Source: Hyphomicrobiales bacterium (GTDB lineage: Bacteria > Pseudomonadota > Alphaproteobacteria > Rhizobiales > Beijerinckiaceae). Taken from it: a stretch of DNA of 64,000 nt. A model generated the notes under the pieces. It did not search any database, was not told the DNA's origin, and saw only the letters and a list, made by a program, of their open reading frames with translations. Each line of letters begins with the position of its first letter. Within the stretch, counting starts at the first letter, position 1. Position numbers and translations under genes: made by a program. Of this stretch, positions 19,101 through 27,654 are shown one piece after another. The stretch is taken from the NCBI GenBank assembly GCA_027483895.1, contig JAIXTP010000009.1:248001-312000 (forward strand). Reading direction: 5' to 3'.

Positions 19101-19907
19101 ACGCCTCCGCCGCCGCCGCCGCCCGCGGGCGTCCTCGTGATCGGCACGGACGGCGCCGACGTGATCACGCCTACCCAGACGGTGGCAGGCCAGCCGACCG
19201 TCGGCAGCGGCAACGACACCGTGAATGCTCAGGCCGGGAACGACTATCTCGACGGCGCGGGCGGCAATGACAGGCTGAACGGTTTCGACGGCAACGACAC
19301 GATCGTCGGCGGCCCCGGTGCCGACGTGCTCGACGGCGGGAACGGCTTCGATCTCGTGACCTATGCCGCCTCGACCTCCGGCATCGCCCTCGACATGATC
19401 GCCCCCAACTGGACCGGCGCGAAAGGCGACGCCGCGGGCGAGACCTACTTCATGATCGAGGCTCTGGACGGCTCGAACCACGACGACCTGATCATCGGGA
19501 CGAACGAGCCCGCAAGACTGCGCGGTCTTGCCGGAAACGACACGATCCAGGGAAGGGTCGGCAACGACACCATCGTCGGCGGCGACGGCATCGATTCGAT
19601 CATCGGCGGGGCCGGCAACGACTCGCTGTCCGGCGGCGCCGGGAACGACACCTTCGTCTTCGCCGCCGGGCACGGGCGCGACGTGATCACCGACTTCGCA
19701 GCGGGCAGCACGGTCGCCGACGTGGTCCGCTTCGAGGGCAGCTACACGAGCTTCACGGCCGTCCTCGCCGCCGCGAGCGATTTCACGGGCACTTCACCGC
19801 TCGGCGCGGCCTTCTCGGGCGTGGTGATCGGGACGGGCGCCGACCAGCTCTGGCTTCAGGGCGTGACCAAATCGGCCCTGAACGCCAACGACTTCGCGTT
19901 CGCCTGA
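16185..19907 (+). CDS. Giant RTX-repeat glycoside hydrolase family 16 enzyme (ExsH/PlyA-like secreted glycanase)
   Basis: The product has 1240 residues; ATG 16185 is preferred because the GH16 fold starts at once (MTLSFADEF). Domain order: GH16 catalytic domain (~1-255) with the ExDxxE motif as EIDVLE (E137, D139, E142); first block of calcium-binding RTX nonapeptides (~263-515); two Ig/cadherin-like repeats (~522-705); second RTX module (~706-970); a proline linker of seven Pro; third RTX module (~982-1240). No signal peptide is seen. This fits type I secretion with a C-terminal signal. Rhizobial relatives cleave exopolysaccharide and shape biofilms, so a beta-glucan-type polymer is the likely substrate. 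The trehalose genes upstream are probably unrelated. A good terminator follows. Confidence 0.9.
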   Translation: MATPVPPRAGMTLSFADEFERTSLNGEGSPGWLTTYFWGARRLGEFNQQQIFVDANYGPGGIDPFVFNNGTVNITADRTPEQYLDGYGYPYTSGHMNTYDTFNFRYGYIEMRAKTAGGQGFLETFYASRTDRSVLGEIDVLEFIGNQPKSLYGTVHYEETDGTLTKAKVVRAALTTDMTAAYHTYGVDWTPSYIRFYFDGKLMGEMQTPGSLKAAVYLMADFSVGGTWVGYPDATTPFPSAYSIDYIRVWQEAYAFVPETVIGTGGSETLAGGDGADTITAGAGNDTVLAGGGDDIVRGGSGDDRLQGQSGSDTLVGESGVDWLQGGPDNDFYVILDGQDSITDGKLGGFDTVMMNLSSYTVPNNIEAVIHAGTNATSILGQWANNFFVGGNAGDTLNGMQGDDTLIGGAGADSLIGSAGNDLINTYGGGNDTVNSGSGRDVIAFGPSATASTITVLDFASGLDRLDLRRLGIDTLSELSPFMTTNAEGKAVIFKDNTRILMNVGPTQIKATDLVTDPLPTKTTPVASVISNDMLLASSPIGSAVAMFVPKSVPEPLSYTLLSGGAGDLAVRGRQLVVTGALDPGATYTLTVRATNEFGLTRDQTFTVQALGNSAPGSLAFSPTKITDAAAVGTTVGSLSATDPDPGDRLAYTLTGDAGGRFAVEGNLVKTAGTLDPVPYTITVKVTDLGGLSTEKSFTINVASGAVLDGVTITGSAGNDFISPTSTIAGQPTATTRGDQIMGNGGNDTLDGGAGTDRIDGGAGSDRLIGGAGADSLIGGTGVDYASYTNASAAIAIDMADSRWIAAAGDAAGDLLSQIEGVEGSNFNDTILGTSAGDRLFGRSGNDSIEGRAGNDFLYGELGDDTLIGGVGNDVLSGAGGYDEFVFALGSGRDVINGFAAGTATGDVIVYRGTFASFAEVVAAAEYRSGVVSPQGTTFTGVVITRGTDEQWLSGLTVEKLAANDFRFETDTTPPPPPPPAGVLVIGTDGADVITPTQTVAGQPTVGSGNDTVNAQAGNDYLDGAGGNDRLNGFDGNDTIVGGPGADVLDGGNGFDLVTYAASTSGIALDMIAPNWTGAKGDAAGETYFMIEALDGSNHDDLIIGTNEPARLRGLAGNDTIQGRVGNDTIVGGDGIDSIIGGAGNDSLSGGAGNDTFVFAAGHGRDVITDFAAGSTVADVVRFEGSYTSFTAVLAAASDFTGTSPLGAAFSGVVIGTGADQLWLQGVTKSALNANDFAFA

Positions 19908-19930
19908 CCCACGGGCGCGGATGTCGGTCG

Positions 19931-19957
19931 AGGCCTCCCCGCGAGGGGAGGCCTTTT
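19931..19957 (+). terminator. Rho-independent terminator after the RTX glycanase
   Basis: A 9-bp stem, GGCCTCCCC (19932-19940) with loop GCGA and GGGGAGGCC (19945-19953), is followed by TTTT. It lies 24 bases after the stop codon of the GH16 gene and just before the convergent hydrolase gene. Confidence 0.8.
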
Positions 19958-19962
19958 CGCGT

Positions 19963-20787
19963 TCAGCCGAGCGTCGCCTTCAGCCATCCGGCCACGCGGC
20001 GCGCGACCGGATCCTCGCGGCCGGTATAGAAATGGTCGCAGTCGGGAAAGATCTCCGCCGTGCAGTGGCCGGTCGTCTTCCGGGCGAAGGCCTCGGCCGG
20101 GTAGATGTCGGGCCGCTCCTTGTCGCCGACGATATAGAGGCTCGGGCAGGTGATCTTGGGCGCCATTTCCATCGTGTCGGGCGTCTCGGTGGAATAGTCG
20201 ATCAGGGTTTCGGCCGTGATCACGTGCCACCAGCCGGGCAGTGTGATGAGCTGCCGCCCGCGGCCTTCGGCGATCATCCGAGCCGCCAGTTCCTTGTATT
20301 CGTCCAGCCGGTCGAGCGCGAAGAGGCCGTTGTCGCACATCTTCGGCACGATGTGACGACCGCCGAGATGGGCCGAGAGAAGCACCATGGCGGGCGTATC
20401 GGGATTGTCGGCCACATGGCGGACGGAGAGCATGCCCCCGTTGCTGTGGCCGATCACGACCGGCGCCCCGAAACCGCGCGCCCGGAGCCAACGCGAGGCA
20501 TATTCGTTGTCGGCCACCGCCTCGGCGGCCGTCTGATAGGCGCCGCCGCCCGCCGTGCGGGCGGTCGGCGTCACGACGACGTCATGACCCCGGCGGTTGA
20601 AGGCGAGGCACGCATAGCCCAGCTCGACGAGATAGGGCGGCAGAAAGCGCGGCGGCCCGGAATAGAAGTTCAGGCAATTGCCGTGCAGCAGCATCACCGC
20701 CCCCGCCGTGGCCCCGCCCTCCGGTTCATAGAAGAGACCGTCGAGGGGGAAGGTGTCGGTCGTGATCGAGACGAGTTCGAGACGCAT
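19963..20787 (-). CDS. Alpha/beta-fold hydrolase
   Basis: The product has 274 residues with no signal peptide. Alpha/beta-hydrolase elements are clear: the oxyanion-hole segment VMLLHGNCLNFY, the nucleophile elbow VIGHSNGGML, an acidic site in LYIVGDKERPD and the catalytic His in FPDCDHFYTG near the C-terminus. The sequence resembles bacterial serine aminopeptidase/lipase-like S33 members. The uvrA gene lies upstream on the same strand, 119 bases away with a strong GC hairpin between, so it is probably a separate unit. Substrate unknown. Confidence 0.85.
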   Translation of the reverse strand: MRLELVSITTDTFPLDGLFYEPEGGATAGAVMLLHGNCLNFYSGPPRFLPPYLVELGYACLAFNRRGHDVVVTPTARTAGGGAYQTAAEAVADNEYASRWLRARGFGAPVVIGHSNGGMLSVRHVADNPDTPAMVLLSAHLGGRHIVPKMCDNGLFALDRLDEYKELAARMIAEGRGRQLITLPGWWHVITAETLIDYSTETPDTMEMAPKITCPSLYIVGDKERPDIYPAEAFARKTTGHCTAEIFPDCDHFYTGREDPVARRVAGWLKATLG

Positions 20788-20806
20788 GTAAGGCTTCCGG
20801 TACCAT

Positions 20807-20828
20807 CGGGGGAGCGCAGGCTCCCCCG
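20807..20828. terminator. GC-rich hairpin between uvrA and the alpha/beta hydrolase gene
   Basis: CGGGGGAGC, loop GCAG, GCTCCCCCG is a perfect 9-bp stem with a tetraloop. It lies 79 bases beyond the uvrA stop and 20 bases before the next gene. There is no T tract on either strand, so termination would be weak; a stabilising or attenuating hairpin is equally possible. Confidence 0.35.
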
Positions 20829-20906
20829 GCGACCGGCGGCGGTCAATCTACGCCGGAGCATGGCCCGCACGCACGTGGCGAGGGGCGGGCCGTGTCCGCG
20901 ATCCCT

Positions 20907-23837
20907 TTATTCCGCCGCTTCCTTGCCGCGCTTCTTCAGCGGGCGTCGGGCCAGCACCTCCTTGAGGAAGCGCCCGGTATGGCTTTCGGCGACCTTCACG
21001 ACGTCTTCGGGCGTGCCTTGCGCCACGATACGCCCGCCGCCGTCTCCGCCTTCCGGACCCATGTCGATGATCCAGTCGGCGGTCTTGATGACTTCGAGAT
21101 TGTGCTCGATCACCACGACCGTGTTGCCCTGCTCGACGAGTTCGTGAAGCACTTCCATGAGCTTCGCGACATCGTGGAAGTGCAGGCCCGTCGTCGGCTC
21201 GTCGAGGATGTAGAGCGTTCGCCCCGTAGAGCGCCGCGAGAGTTCCTTGGACAGCTTCACGCGCTGCGCCTCGCCGCCCGACAGCGTCGTCGCCTGCTGG
21301 CCGACCTTCACATAGTCGAGGCCGACGCGCTTCAGCGTCTCCATCTTGTCCCGGATCGACGGCACCGCCTTGAACAGCTCGGCGGCCTCTTCGACCGTGG
21401 AATCAAGAACATCGGCGATGCTCTTGTCACGGAACTTCACCTCGAGCGTCTCACGGTCGTAGCGCCGGCCCTTGCAGACGTCGCAGGTCACATAGACGTC
21501 CGGCAGAAAGTGCATCTCGATCTTGATGACGCCGTCGCCTTGGCAGGCCTCGCAGCGGCCGCCCTTCACGTTGAAGGAGAAGCGGCCCGGCTGGTAGCCG
21601 CGCGCCTTCGCTTCCGGAAGCCCCGCGAACCATTCGCGGATCGGCGTGAAGGCGCCCGTATAGGTTGCCGGATTCGAGCGCGGCGTGCGGCCGATCGGCG
21701 ACTGGTCGATGTCGATCACCTTGTCGAGATGTTCGAGCCCTTCGATCCGTTCGAACGGGGCAGGGTGCTCCAGCGCGCCGTTCAGGCGACGCGCGGCCGC
21801 CTTGTAGAGCGTGTCGATCACGAGGGTCGACTTGCCGCCGCCCGAGACGCCCGTGATGCAGGTGAAGGTGCCGAGCGGGATCTCCGCCGTCACGTTCTTG
21901 AGATTGTTGCCCTTCGCGCCGACGAGCCGCAGCATCCGGCTCTTGGAGGGCTTGCGGCGCTTCGCGGGCACGGGAACGGACATTTCGCCCGTGAGATATT
22001 TGCCCGTCAGCGATTTCGGGTCGTTCATCACGTGGTCGGGCGTGCCCTGCGACACGATCCGGCCGCCATGGATGCCCGCGCCCGGGCCCACATCGACCAC
22101 ATGGTCGGCCTGCAGGATCGCGTCCTCGTCATGCTCGACGACGATCACGGTGTTGCCCAGGTCGCGCAGCCGCTTGAGCGTCTGCAGCAGCCGCTCGTTG
22201 TCGCGCTGATGAAGGCCGATCGAAGGCTCGTCGAGCACATAGAGAACGCCCGTCAGGCCCGACCCGATCTGCGAGGCGAGCCTGATGCGCTGGCTCTCGC
22301 CGCCCGAAAGCGTGCCCGAGGCGCGGCCGAGCGTCAGATAGTCGAGCCCCACATCCATCAGGAAGTCGAGACGGTCGCGGATCTCCTTGAGGATGCGGCC
22401 CGCGATCTCCTTCTTCTTGGCGTCGAGCCGTTCTGGCAGGGTGCCGAACCAAGCCTGCGCCTCGCGCACCGAGAGCTTCGAGGCATCGCCGATATGGCTG
22501 TCGGCGATCTTCACCGCGAGCGCCTCCGGCTTCAGCCGGAAGCCCGAACAGGCGGCGCAGGGCGTTTCCGACATGTAGCGGCCGATTTCCTCGCGCGCCC
22601 AGTCGCTGTCCGTTTCCTTCCAGCGGCGTTCGAGATTGCGCACCACGCCCTCGAAGGGCTTGTTGACCTCGTAGGCGCGCAGCCCGTCGTCATAACGGAA
22701 GCGCACGGCCTGCCCGCCGGTCCCGTAAAGGATCGCGTTGCGCGCGTCCTCCGAGAGGTCCTGCCATTTGCTCGTGAGCTTGAAGCCGAAATGCGCGCCC
22801 AGCGCGTCGAGCGTCTGGCCGTAATAGGGAGAGGTCGAGCGCGCCCAAGGCGCCACCGCACCGCCGCGCAGCGTCAGCGTCTCGTCCGGTACCACGAGCA
22901 TCGGGTCGATCGCCATCTCATGGCCGAGGCCGTCGCAGGCCGGACATGCGCCGAACGGATTGTTGAACGAAAAGAGGCGCGGCTCGATCTCGGGGATCGT
23001 GAAGCCCGAAACCGGGCAGGCGAATTTCTGCGAGAAGACGATGCGGCGCATCTCGCCGTTCGCCTCCTTCTCGTCGGCGAATTCCATCACCGCGATGCCG
23101 TCCGCCAGTTCGAGCGCGGTCTCGAAGCTCTCGGCGAGGCGGGCGGCCATGTCCGCGCGCACGACGATCCGATCCACCACGACGTCGATGTCGTGCTTGA
23201 GCTTCTTGTCGAGCGCGGGCGCCTCCGACACCTCGTAATAGGCGCCGTCGATCTTCACGCGCTGGAAGCCGCGCTTCTGGAAATCCGCGAGTTCCTTGCG
23301 GTATTCGCCCTTGCGGCCGCGGATCACGGGCGCGAGCAGATAGAGCCGCGTCTTTTCCGGCAGCGCGAGGACGCGGTCGACCATCTGCGAGACCGTCTGG
23401 CTCTCGATGGGCAGGCCGGTCGCAGGCGAATAGGGGGTGCCCACGCGCGCCCAGAGCAGCCGCATGTAATCGTAGATCTCGGTGACGGTCCCGACCGTCG
23501 AGCGCGGGTTCTTCGAGGTGGTCTTCTGTTCGATCGAGATGGCGGGCGACAGGCCGTCGATCTGGTCGACGTCCGGCTTCTGCATCATCTCGAGGAACTG
23601 TCGCGCATAGGCCGAAAGGCTTTCGACGTAGCGGCGCTGTCCCTCGGCATAGATCGTATCGAAGGCGAGCGAGGACTTGCCCGAGCCCGACAGGCCCGTG
23701 AACACCACGAGCCGGTCGCGCGGGATCACCAGATCGACGTTCTTGAGATTGTGCTCGCGCGCGCCGCGCACCGCGATCACGCGTGCGTCCGCACCCGGCG
23801 CCCGGGCCTTGTCGAAGAGATCGTCGATGGAACTCAT
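20907..23837 (-). CDS. uvrA: Excinuclease ABC subunit A
   Basis: The product has 976 residues, the normal length. The start is ATG 23837 ([14 protein letters not shown]); the long frame further upstream is not conserved. Two ABC ATPase modules are seen, with Walker A motifs [10 protein letters not shown] and [10 protein letters not shown] and ABC signatures [10 protein letters not shown] and [10 protein letters not shown]. Zinc-finger cysteine pairs occur in CPACDGLG and in CEACQGDG with CDVCKGRR. UvrA finds bulky DNA lesions and loads UvrB in nucleotide excision repair. It is divergent from ssb, with an SOS box between them, so it is probably LexA-controlled. Confidence 0.98.
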   Translation of the reverse strand: MSSIDDLFDKARAPGADARVIAVRGAREHNLKNVDLVIPRDRLVVFTGLSGSGKSSLAFDTIYAEGQRRYVESLSAYARQFLEMMQKPDVDQIDGLSPAISIEQKTTSKNPRSTVGTVTEIYDYMRLLWARVGTPYSPATGLPIESQTVSQMVDRVLALPEKTRLYLLAPVIRGRKGEYRKELADFQKRGFQRVKIDGAYYEVSEAPALDKKLKHDIDVVVDRIVVRADMAARLAESFETALELADGIAVMEFADEKEANGEMRRIVFSQKFACPVSGFTIPEIEPRLFSFNNPFGACPACDGLGHEMAIDPMLVVPDETLTLRGGAVAPWARSTSPYYGQTLDALGAHFGFKLTSKWQDLSEDARNAILYGTGGQAVRFRYDDGLRAYEVNKPFEGVVRNLERRWKETDSDWAREEIGRYMSETPCAACSGFRLKPEALAVKIADSHIGDASKLSVREAQAWFGTLPERLDAKKKEIAGRILKEIRDRLDFLMDVGLDYLTLGRASGTLSGGESQRIRLASQIGSGLTGVLYVLDEPSIGLHQRDNERLLQTLKRLRDLGNTVIVVEHDEDAILQADHVVDVGPGAGIHGGRIVSQGTPDHVMNDPKSLTGKYLTGEMSVPVPAKRRKPSKSRMLRLVGAKGNNLKNVTAEIPLGTFTCITGVSGGGKSTLVIDTLYKAAARRLNGALEHPAPFERIEGLEHLDKVIDIDQSPIGRTPRSNPATYTGAFTPIREWFAGLPEAKARGYQPGRFSFNVKGGRCEACQGDGVIKIEMHFLPDVYVTCDVCKGRRYDRETLEVKFRDKSIADVLDSTVEEAAELFKAVPSIRDKMETLKRVGLDYVKVGQQATTLSGGEAQRVKLSKELSRRSTGRTLYILDEPTTGLHFHDVAKLMEVLHELVEQGNTVVVIEHNLEVIKTADWIIDMGPEGGDGGGRIVAQGTPEDVVKVAESHTGRFLKEVLARRPLKKRGKEAAE

Positions 23838-24140
23838 TGGAAATCTACCTTGCCCGCGCGAGCCCCTGCGGCCCGCCCGATGCTTCCGACACGCGCCATC
23901 ACATAATGCGCGACGGGCCCTGCGGACAGGGCCCTCGCTGCATGTCGGCTCCCGTCGTCCGCAGGGACCTCCACCAGGTCCCGGGGTTGTCGCGGGCCGC
24001 CTTCCGCGATAAGAACAGAACAGGAACTTATTCGCAAGCCGCAGCCGTCGTGGTGGATAACCCGCTTTGCAGGGCGGCTTCGGGGGCGCGCGGCGGCGCG
24101 GATCGGCTAAGGTCCGCGCGAACGGACGGGAGAGCACGGC
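23838..24140. promoter_or_regulatory. uvrA-ssb divergent intergenic region
   Basis: These 303 bases hold no gene I can support. They must contain the promoters of uvrA (leftward) and ssb (rightward). The single recognisable element is the SOS box at 24013-24027, placed 176 bases from the uvrA start and 114 bases from the ssb start. Confidence 0.6.
24013..24027. promoter_or_regulatory. LexA (SOS) box, alphaproteobacterial type
   Basis: GAAC at 24013-24016, seven bases, then GAAC at 24024-24027 gives GAAC-N7-GAAC, the direct-repeat operator known for alphaproteobacterial LexA (equal to GTTC-N7-GTTC on the other strand). It lies in the divergent region of uvrA and ssb, two genes that belong to the LexA regulon in several relatives. 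lexA itself is not in the window. Confidence 0.8.
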
Positions 24141-24686
24141 ATGTCGGGCAGCGTGAACAAGGTCATCCTCGTGGGCAATCTCGGGCGAGATCCCGAGACG
24201 CGCCGGCTCAACAACGGCGAACCCGTCGTGAATTTCAGCGTCGCCACCTCCGAGACCTGGCGCGACAAGGCCTCCGGCGAGCGTCGCGAGCGCACCGAGT
24301 GGCACAACGTCGTCATCTTCAACGAGAACCTCGCGAAGATCGCCGAGCAGTACCTGAAGAAGGGCTCGAAGGTTTATCTCGAAGGCCAACTCCAGACGCG
24401 CAAATACACCGACAAGAACGGCGTCGAGAAGCAGGCGACCGAAATCGTGCTCCAGCGCTATCGCGGCGAACTCACGCTGCTCGACGGGCGCGGGCAAGGC
24501 GGCGGCGCGGGTGATTCCGACGAAGGCGGTTCGATCGGCTACGGCGGTCGTCAGGGCGGCTATTCCGGCGGCGGCGGCGGTTCGTACGGCGGCGGCGCGG
24601 GCGGCTCCTCCGGTGGCGGTCGCAGCCCGGCTCCGGCTGGCGGCGGTCGTCTCGGCGGCGATCTCGACGACGACATTCCCTTCTGA
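24141..24686 (+). CDS. ssb: Single-stranded DNA-binding protein
   Basis: The product has 181 residues. The OB fold occupies ~1-112, starting [19 protein letters not shown] and containing [10 protein letters not shown], both highly conserved in bacterial SSB. A Gly/Ser-rich flexible linker follows, and the acidic tip DLDDDIPF at the C-terminus is the docking site for partner repair and replication proteins. It coats single-stranded DNA during replication, recombination and repair. It is transcribed away from uvrA with a shared SOS box, so DNA damage probably induces it. Confidence 0.97.
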   Translation: MSGSVNKVILVGNLGRDPETRRLNNGEPVVNFSVATSETWRDKASGERRERTEWHNVVIFNENLAKIAEQYLKKGSKVYLEGQLQTRKYTDKNGVEKQATEIVLQRYRGELTLLDGRGQGGGAGDSDEGGSIGYGGRQGGYSGGGGGSYGGGAGGSSGGGRSPAPAGGGRLGGDLDDDIPF

Positions 24687-24723
24687 TCCCGGACCCGCGC
24701 GGGTTCCGTTTCACGAAGTGCCG

Positions 24724-24755
24724 AGCCCGGGTCCGTCCCGGGCTTGTTCGTTTTC
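24724..24755 (+). terminator. Probable terminator after ssb
   Basis: An 8-bp stem, AGCCCGGG (24724-24731), loop TCCGT, CCCGGGCT (24737-24744), is followed by TGTTCGTTTTC, an imperfect T tract. It lies 38 bases after the ssb stop. Confidence 0.55.
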
Positions 24756-24891
24756 GTGCACTTTTCTCTCACCCGTTCCGGGGTCTTTGAAGGCTTTCCG
24801 GTCCGTGGCAATCTCAGGTCCAAGCTCCCGGAAAGGGAGCCGTGCCGGCCCCCGACGGCGCGCGAAAAAGGACGAACAGGGAGCACGCGCC

Positions 24892-25722
24892 ATGTCCGAC
24901 GGACGGGGGAACGAAGCCGCGGTCGCGGCAACTGACGAAGCGGAGGCGCCGCGGCGCCGGGATCCGGTCATCCGCAAGATCGGGTTCGACGCGATCGGCG
25001 ACGCGTTCGGCGCGGGGCTTCGGGATTTTCAGGCCGCGCCGGAATACGGACTGTTCTTCGGCGGCGTCTACGCGGTCGGCGGCATGCTGATGGTCGCGAT
25101 GGCCGCGTTCTGGGACCTGCTGGTCATCGTCTATCCGCTCGCCGCGGGCTTCTCGCTCATCGGCCCCTTCGTGGCCGTGGGGCTCTACGAAGTCTCACGC
25201 CGCCGCGAAGCGGGACTTCCGCTTACATGGTCCGGCGTTCTGGGCGTCGTCTTCGCCCAGAGCCGGCGCGAACTCGGCTGGATGGCCTTCGTCACGCTCT
25301 TCGTCTTCATCATGTGGATGTACCAGATCCGCCTGCTCACGGCCCTTTTCTTCGGCCTGAAGCCGATCTCCACGCATGAATTCCTGCCCGCCCTCGTCTC
25401 GACGCCCGAGGGGTGGCTCTTCCTCGTCATCGGCCATGTCGACGGCGCCGTTCTGTCGCTCGTCCTCTTCGCGCTGACGGTCGTGTCCTTTCCGCTGCTT
25501 CTCGACCGCGAGGTGGATTTCATCACGGCCATGATCACCAGCGTGCGCTCCGTTACGACCAATCCGGGCCCGATGATCGGCTGGGCCGCGATCGTCGTGA
25601 TCGCGCTGATCTTCGCCGCCATGCCCTTCTTCGTCGGCCTCTTCGTGGCGCTGCCCGTGCTGGGGCACACCACGTGGCACCTCTATCGGCGACTTGTGGA
25701 ACCCGAAGCGCAGGCGGGATGA
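24892..25722 (+). CDS. DUF2189-type multi-pass membrane protein
   Basis: The product has 276 residues from ATG 24892. After a charged N-terminus come about six hydrophobic segments (for example FFGGVYAVGGMLMVAMAAFW, a WMAFVTLFVFIMWMY segment, and AIVVIALIFAAMPFFVGLF). The pattern IGPFVAVGLYEVSRRREAG and the late FPLLLDREVDFITAM fit the DUF2189 family, which resembles the membrane part of cytochrome c oxidase subunit I-associated proteins. Function is unknown. The stop overlaps the next start (ATGA), so it is probably co-transcribed with the M20 peptidase; no functional link is obvious. Confidence 0.8.
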   Translation: MSDGRGNEAAVAATDEAEAPRRRDPVIRKIGFDAIGDAFGAGLRDFQAAPEYGLFFGGVYAVGGMLMVAMAAFWDLLVIVYPLAAGFSLIGPFVAVGLYEVSRRREAGLPLTWSGVLGVVFAQSRRELGWMAFVTLFVFIMWMYQIRLLTALFFGLKPISTHEFLPALVSTPEGWLFLVIGHVDGAVLSLVLFALTVVSFPLLLDREVDFITAMITSVRSVTTNPGPMIGWAAIVVIALIFAAMPFFVGLFVALPVLGHTTWHLYRRLVEPEAQAG

Positions 25723-26897
25723 CCCCGGCGAAAGGCGGGCCTATGGTTTCGGCGTCGATGCAACCGGCGGGGGCGATCATGGAATTCGATTCGGAAGCGT
25801 TGGCGGCGGTGACCGCCGCTTGGGCCGAAATCGAAAGCCCCACCTACGAAGCCGCCGCCGTCGACCGGATGCAGGATGCCGTCGCCGCCTTCGTCGGCGG
25901 CGCGCCGGTCGCGGTCGAACGCATCGCCGGAAAGCAGGGCCTCGGCGACACGCTCGTCCTGCGCGCAGGCCCGCGGACGGATGTGCCGCCCGTGCTGATC
26001 ATGAGCCATGTGGACACGGTCCATCCGCTCGGCACGTCCGCGAAGGATCTGCCCGTGAGGCGAGAAGGCGACCGGCTCTACGGGCCCGGCGTCTACGACA
26101 TGAAGGGCGGCGCGCTTCTCGCGCTGGAGGCCTTCCGGCGCGTCGCCGCGGACGGCACCGCCTCCCGCCCGCTCGTCTTCCTCGTGACGCCCGACGAGGA
26201 GATCGGCTCGCCGACGACGCGCGCCCTCATCGAGGAACTCGGCCGCAAGGCGGCCTTCGCGCTCGTGACCGAGCCCGCCCGCGACGGCGGCAAGGTGGTC
26301 ACCGCCCGCAAGGGCGTCGGCCGCTTCGACGTCGAGATCGAAGGGCGCCCCGCGCATTCGGGAACGGCGCATGCGAAGGGTCGCAGCGCGATCCGCGAGG
26401 CCGCGCTCAAGATCACCGAAATCGAGTCGCTCACCGATTATGCCCGCGGCGTCACGACCACGGTGGGGATGGTCGGCGGCGGCACGGCCGCCAACACGAT
26501 CCCGCAACTCGCGCGGTTCTGCGTCGATCTGCGGGTTACCAATTCCGAGGACGGCGAGGCCTACACCCGCCGCATCCTGAACCTGAAGCCGGAGGGTCCG
26601 GACATGCAGGTCCGCGTCACCGGCGGCATGAACCGTCCGCCCTATCCCAAGACGCCCGAAGGGATCGCGCTGTTCGAGCGCGTGCGGGCGCTGGGCGCCG
26701 AACTCGGCCGAACCATCGAGGATGTCCCGATGACCGGCGGCGGCAGCGACGGCAATTTCACCGCGGCCGTCGGCACGCCCACCATCGACGGGCTCGGCAT
26801 CGACGGAGACGGCGCCCATACGCTGCAGGAATACGGCCTCGTCTCCTCGCTCGCGCCGCAGGCGAAGCTGATGCGGCGCTTGCTGGAAACGCTCTGA
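25719..26897 (+). CDS. M20-family metallopeptidase (ArgE/DapE/carboxypeptidase G2-like)
   Basis: The product has 392 residues from ATG 25719, which overlaps the preceding stop; in-frame ATGs at 25743 and 25779 are reasonable alternatives because conservation begins near MEFDSEAL. The two-zinc site is readable: His in IMSHVDTVHPLG, bridging Asp in GVYDMKGG, catalytic Glu pair in VTPDEEIGS, and a C-terminal His in GDGAHTLQEY. A dimerisation domain contains GRPAHSGTAHAKGRSA. Members hydrolyse amide bonds of N-acyl amino acids, folyl-glutamates or small peptides. No signal peptide is present. The exact substrate is open. Confidence 0.88.
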   Translation: MTPAKGGPMVSASMQPAGAIMEFDSEALAAVTAAWAEIESPTYEAAAVDRMQDAVAAFVGGAPVAVERIAGKQGLGDTLVLRAGPRTDVPPVLIMSHVDTVHPLGTSAKDLPVRREGDRLYGPGVYDMKGGALLALEAFRRVAADGTASRPLVFLVTPDEEIGSPTTRALIEELGRKAAFALVTEPARDGGKVVTARKGVGRFDVEIEGRPAHSGTAHAKGRSAIREAALKITEIESLTDYARGVTTTVGMVGGGTAANTIPQLARFCVDLRVTNSEDGEAYTRRILNLKPEGPDMQVRVTGGMNRPPYPKTPEGIALFERVRALGAELGRTIEDVPMTGGGSDGNFTAAVGTPTIDGLGIDGDGAHTLQEYGLVSSLAPQAKLMRRLLETL

Positions 26898-26900
26898 GCG

Positions 26901-27524
26901 TCAGACTACGGCCTTCACGCCGTCGATCACGAACTGCACCGCCAGCGCCGCGAGCACGACGCCGAGCAGGCGCGTGAGCAGGATGTTGCCCGTCACGCCC
27001 AGGAACCGCGCGATCTTCGTCGCGGCGAAGAAGCTCACGAGACAGCCGAGCATCACGAGGCCGATCACGCCGATCAGCGCGACGAGCAGCAGCGGATTGC
27101 CCTCCGACCGGCCGGAAAGCAGCAGCGTCGCCGTGATCGCGCCGGGTCCCGCCATCAGCGGAATGCCGAGCGGAAAGGCCGCGACATTGCGCACATGGTC
27201 GATGGTGATCGCCTTCTCCGCCGTCTCGTCGCGCCGTTCCTTGCGGAAGGCGAAGATCATCTCGAAGGCGATCACGAACAGCATGATCCCGCCCGCGATG
27301 CGGAAGGCCGGCAATCCGATGCCGAGCGCGGCGAGCAGCTGCGCGCCGAAAAGGCCCGACGCGGCAAGGATCCCGCCCGCGATCAACGAGGCCCGAAGCG
27401 CGACCTGACGGCGCTGGGCCTCCGACATCCCCTGCGTGAGCCCGAGAAAGGTCGGCGCGAGCCCCGGCGGATCGACGGTGACGAGCAGCGTGACGAGGGC
27501 TGAGACGAGAAAATCCGAGAACAT
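26901..27524 (-). CDS. MarC-family integral membrane protein
   Basis: The product has 207 residues from ATG 27524 (MFSDFLVSAL); an upstream TTG at 27542 would add six residues and is less likely. Six membrane spans are predicted by eye. Family features include TLLVTVDPPGLAPTFLGLT in the first span and AFPLGIPLMAGPGAI in the middle. MarC proteins lie near the mar locus in E. coli, but no antibiotic-efflux role has been proven and the transport activity is unknown. The gene converges with the M20 peptidase and is divergent from the small cassette at 27.6 kb. Confidence 0.88.
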   Translation of the reverse strand: MFSDFLVSALVTLLVTVDPPGLAPTFLGLTQGMSEAQRRQVALRASLIAGGILAASGLFGAQLLAALGIGLPAFRIAGGIMLFVIAFEMIFAFRKERRDETAEKAITIDHVRNVAAFPLGIPLMAGPGAITATLLLSGRSEGNPLLLVALIGVIGLVMLGCLVSFFAATKIARFLGVTGNILLTRLLGVVLAALAVQFVIDGVKAVV

Positions 27525-27598
27525 CGGGGGTTCCGAGGGCAAGCGGAGCGGAATTTAGCATGGGCCTGCCGGGGCTATGGCATGCAAAAACCCGCCGA

Positions 27599-27628
27599 TT
27601 GACAGGCTTGCCAAAAAAAGGAATTAAT
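27599..27628 (+). promoter_or_regulatory. Candidate sigma70-type promoter of the small cassette
   Basis: A consensus TTGACA at 27599-27604 is followed after 18 bases by ATTAAT (27623-27628), in the most AT-rich part of the marC/cassette intergenic region and about 25 bases before the first gene. Such a complete -35 box is uncommon in this GC-rich window. Confidence 0.4.
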
Positions 27629-27654
27629 ACCTATTCTAGAAATGGGTGATCGGG

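Noticed and set aside
15723-19673. Very long open frame on the minus strand opposite the GH16-RTX gene (also similar frames opposite uvrA, gyrA and tamA/tamB)
   Set aside because: These follow from high GC at third positions of the true genes. The translations are Arg/Gly/Ala-rich and match no family, while the plus-strand products have clear catalytic motifs.
17000-19700. Regularly repeated DNA segments that could look like a repeat array
   Set aside because: The period is the nine-codon RTX repeat (GGxGxDxxx) of a protein gene, not a CRISPR or satellite array.
20788-20906. Second stem GGCCCGC/GCGGGCC just after the uvrA stop
   Set aside because: Seven pairs around a loop of about 13 bases and no T tract; not convincing as a separate terminator.
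25413-25718. Longer start for the M20 peptidase, inside the DUF2189 gene
   Set aside because: The upstream residues are Arg-rich out-of-frame translation of the preceding gene; conservation begins near 25779.
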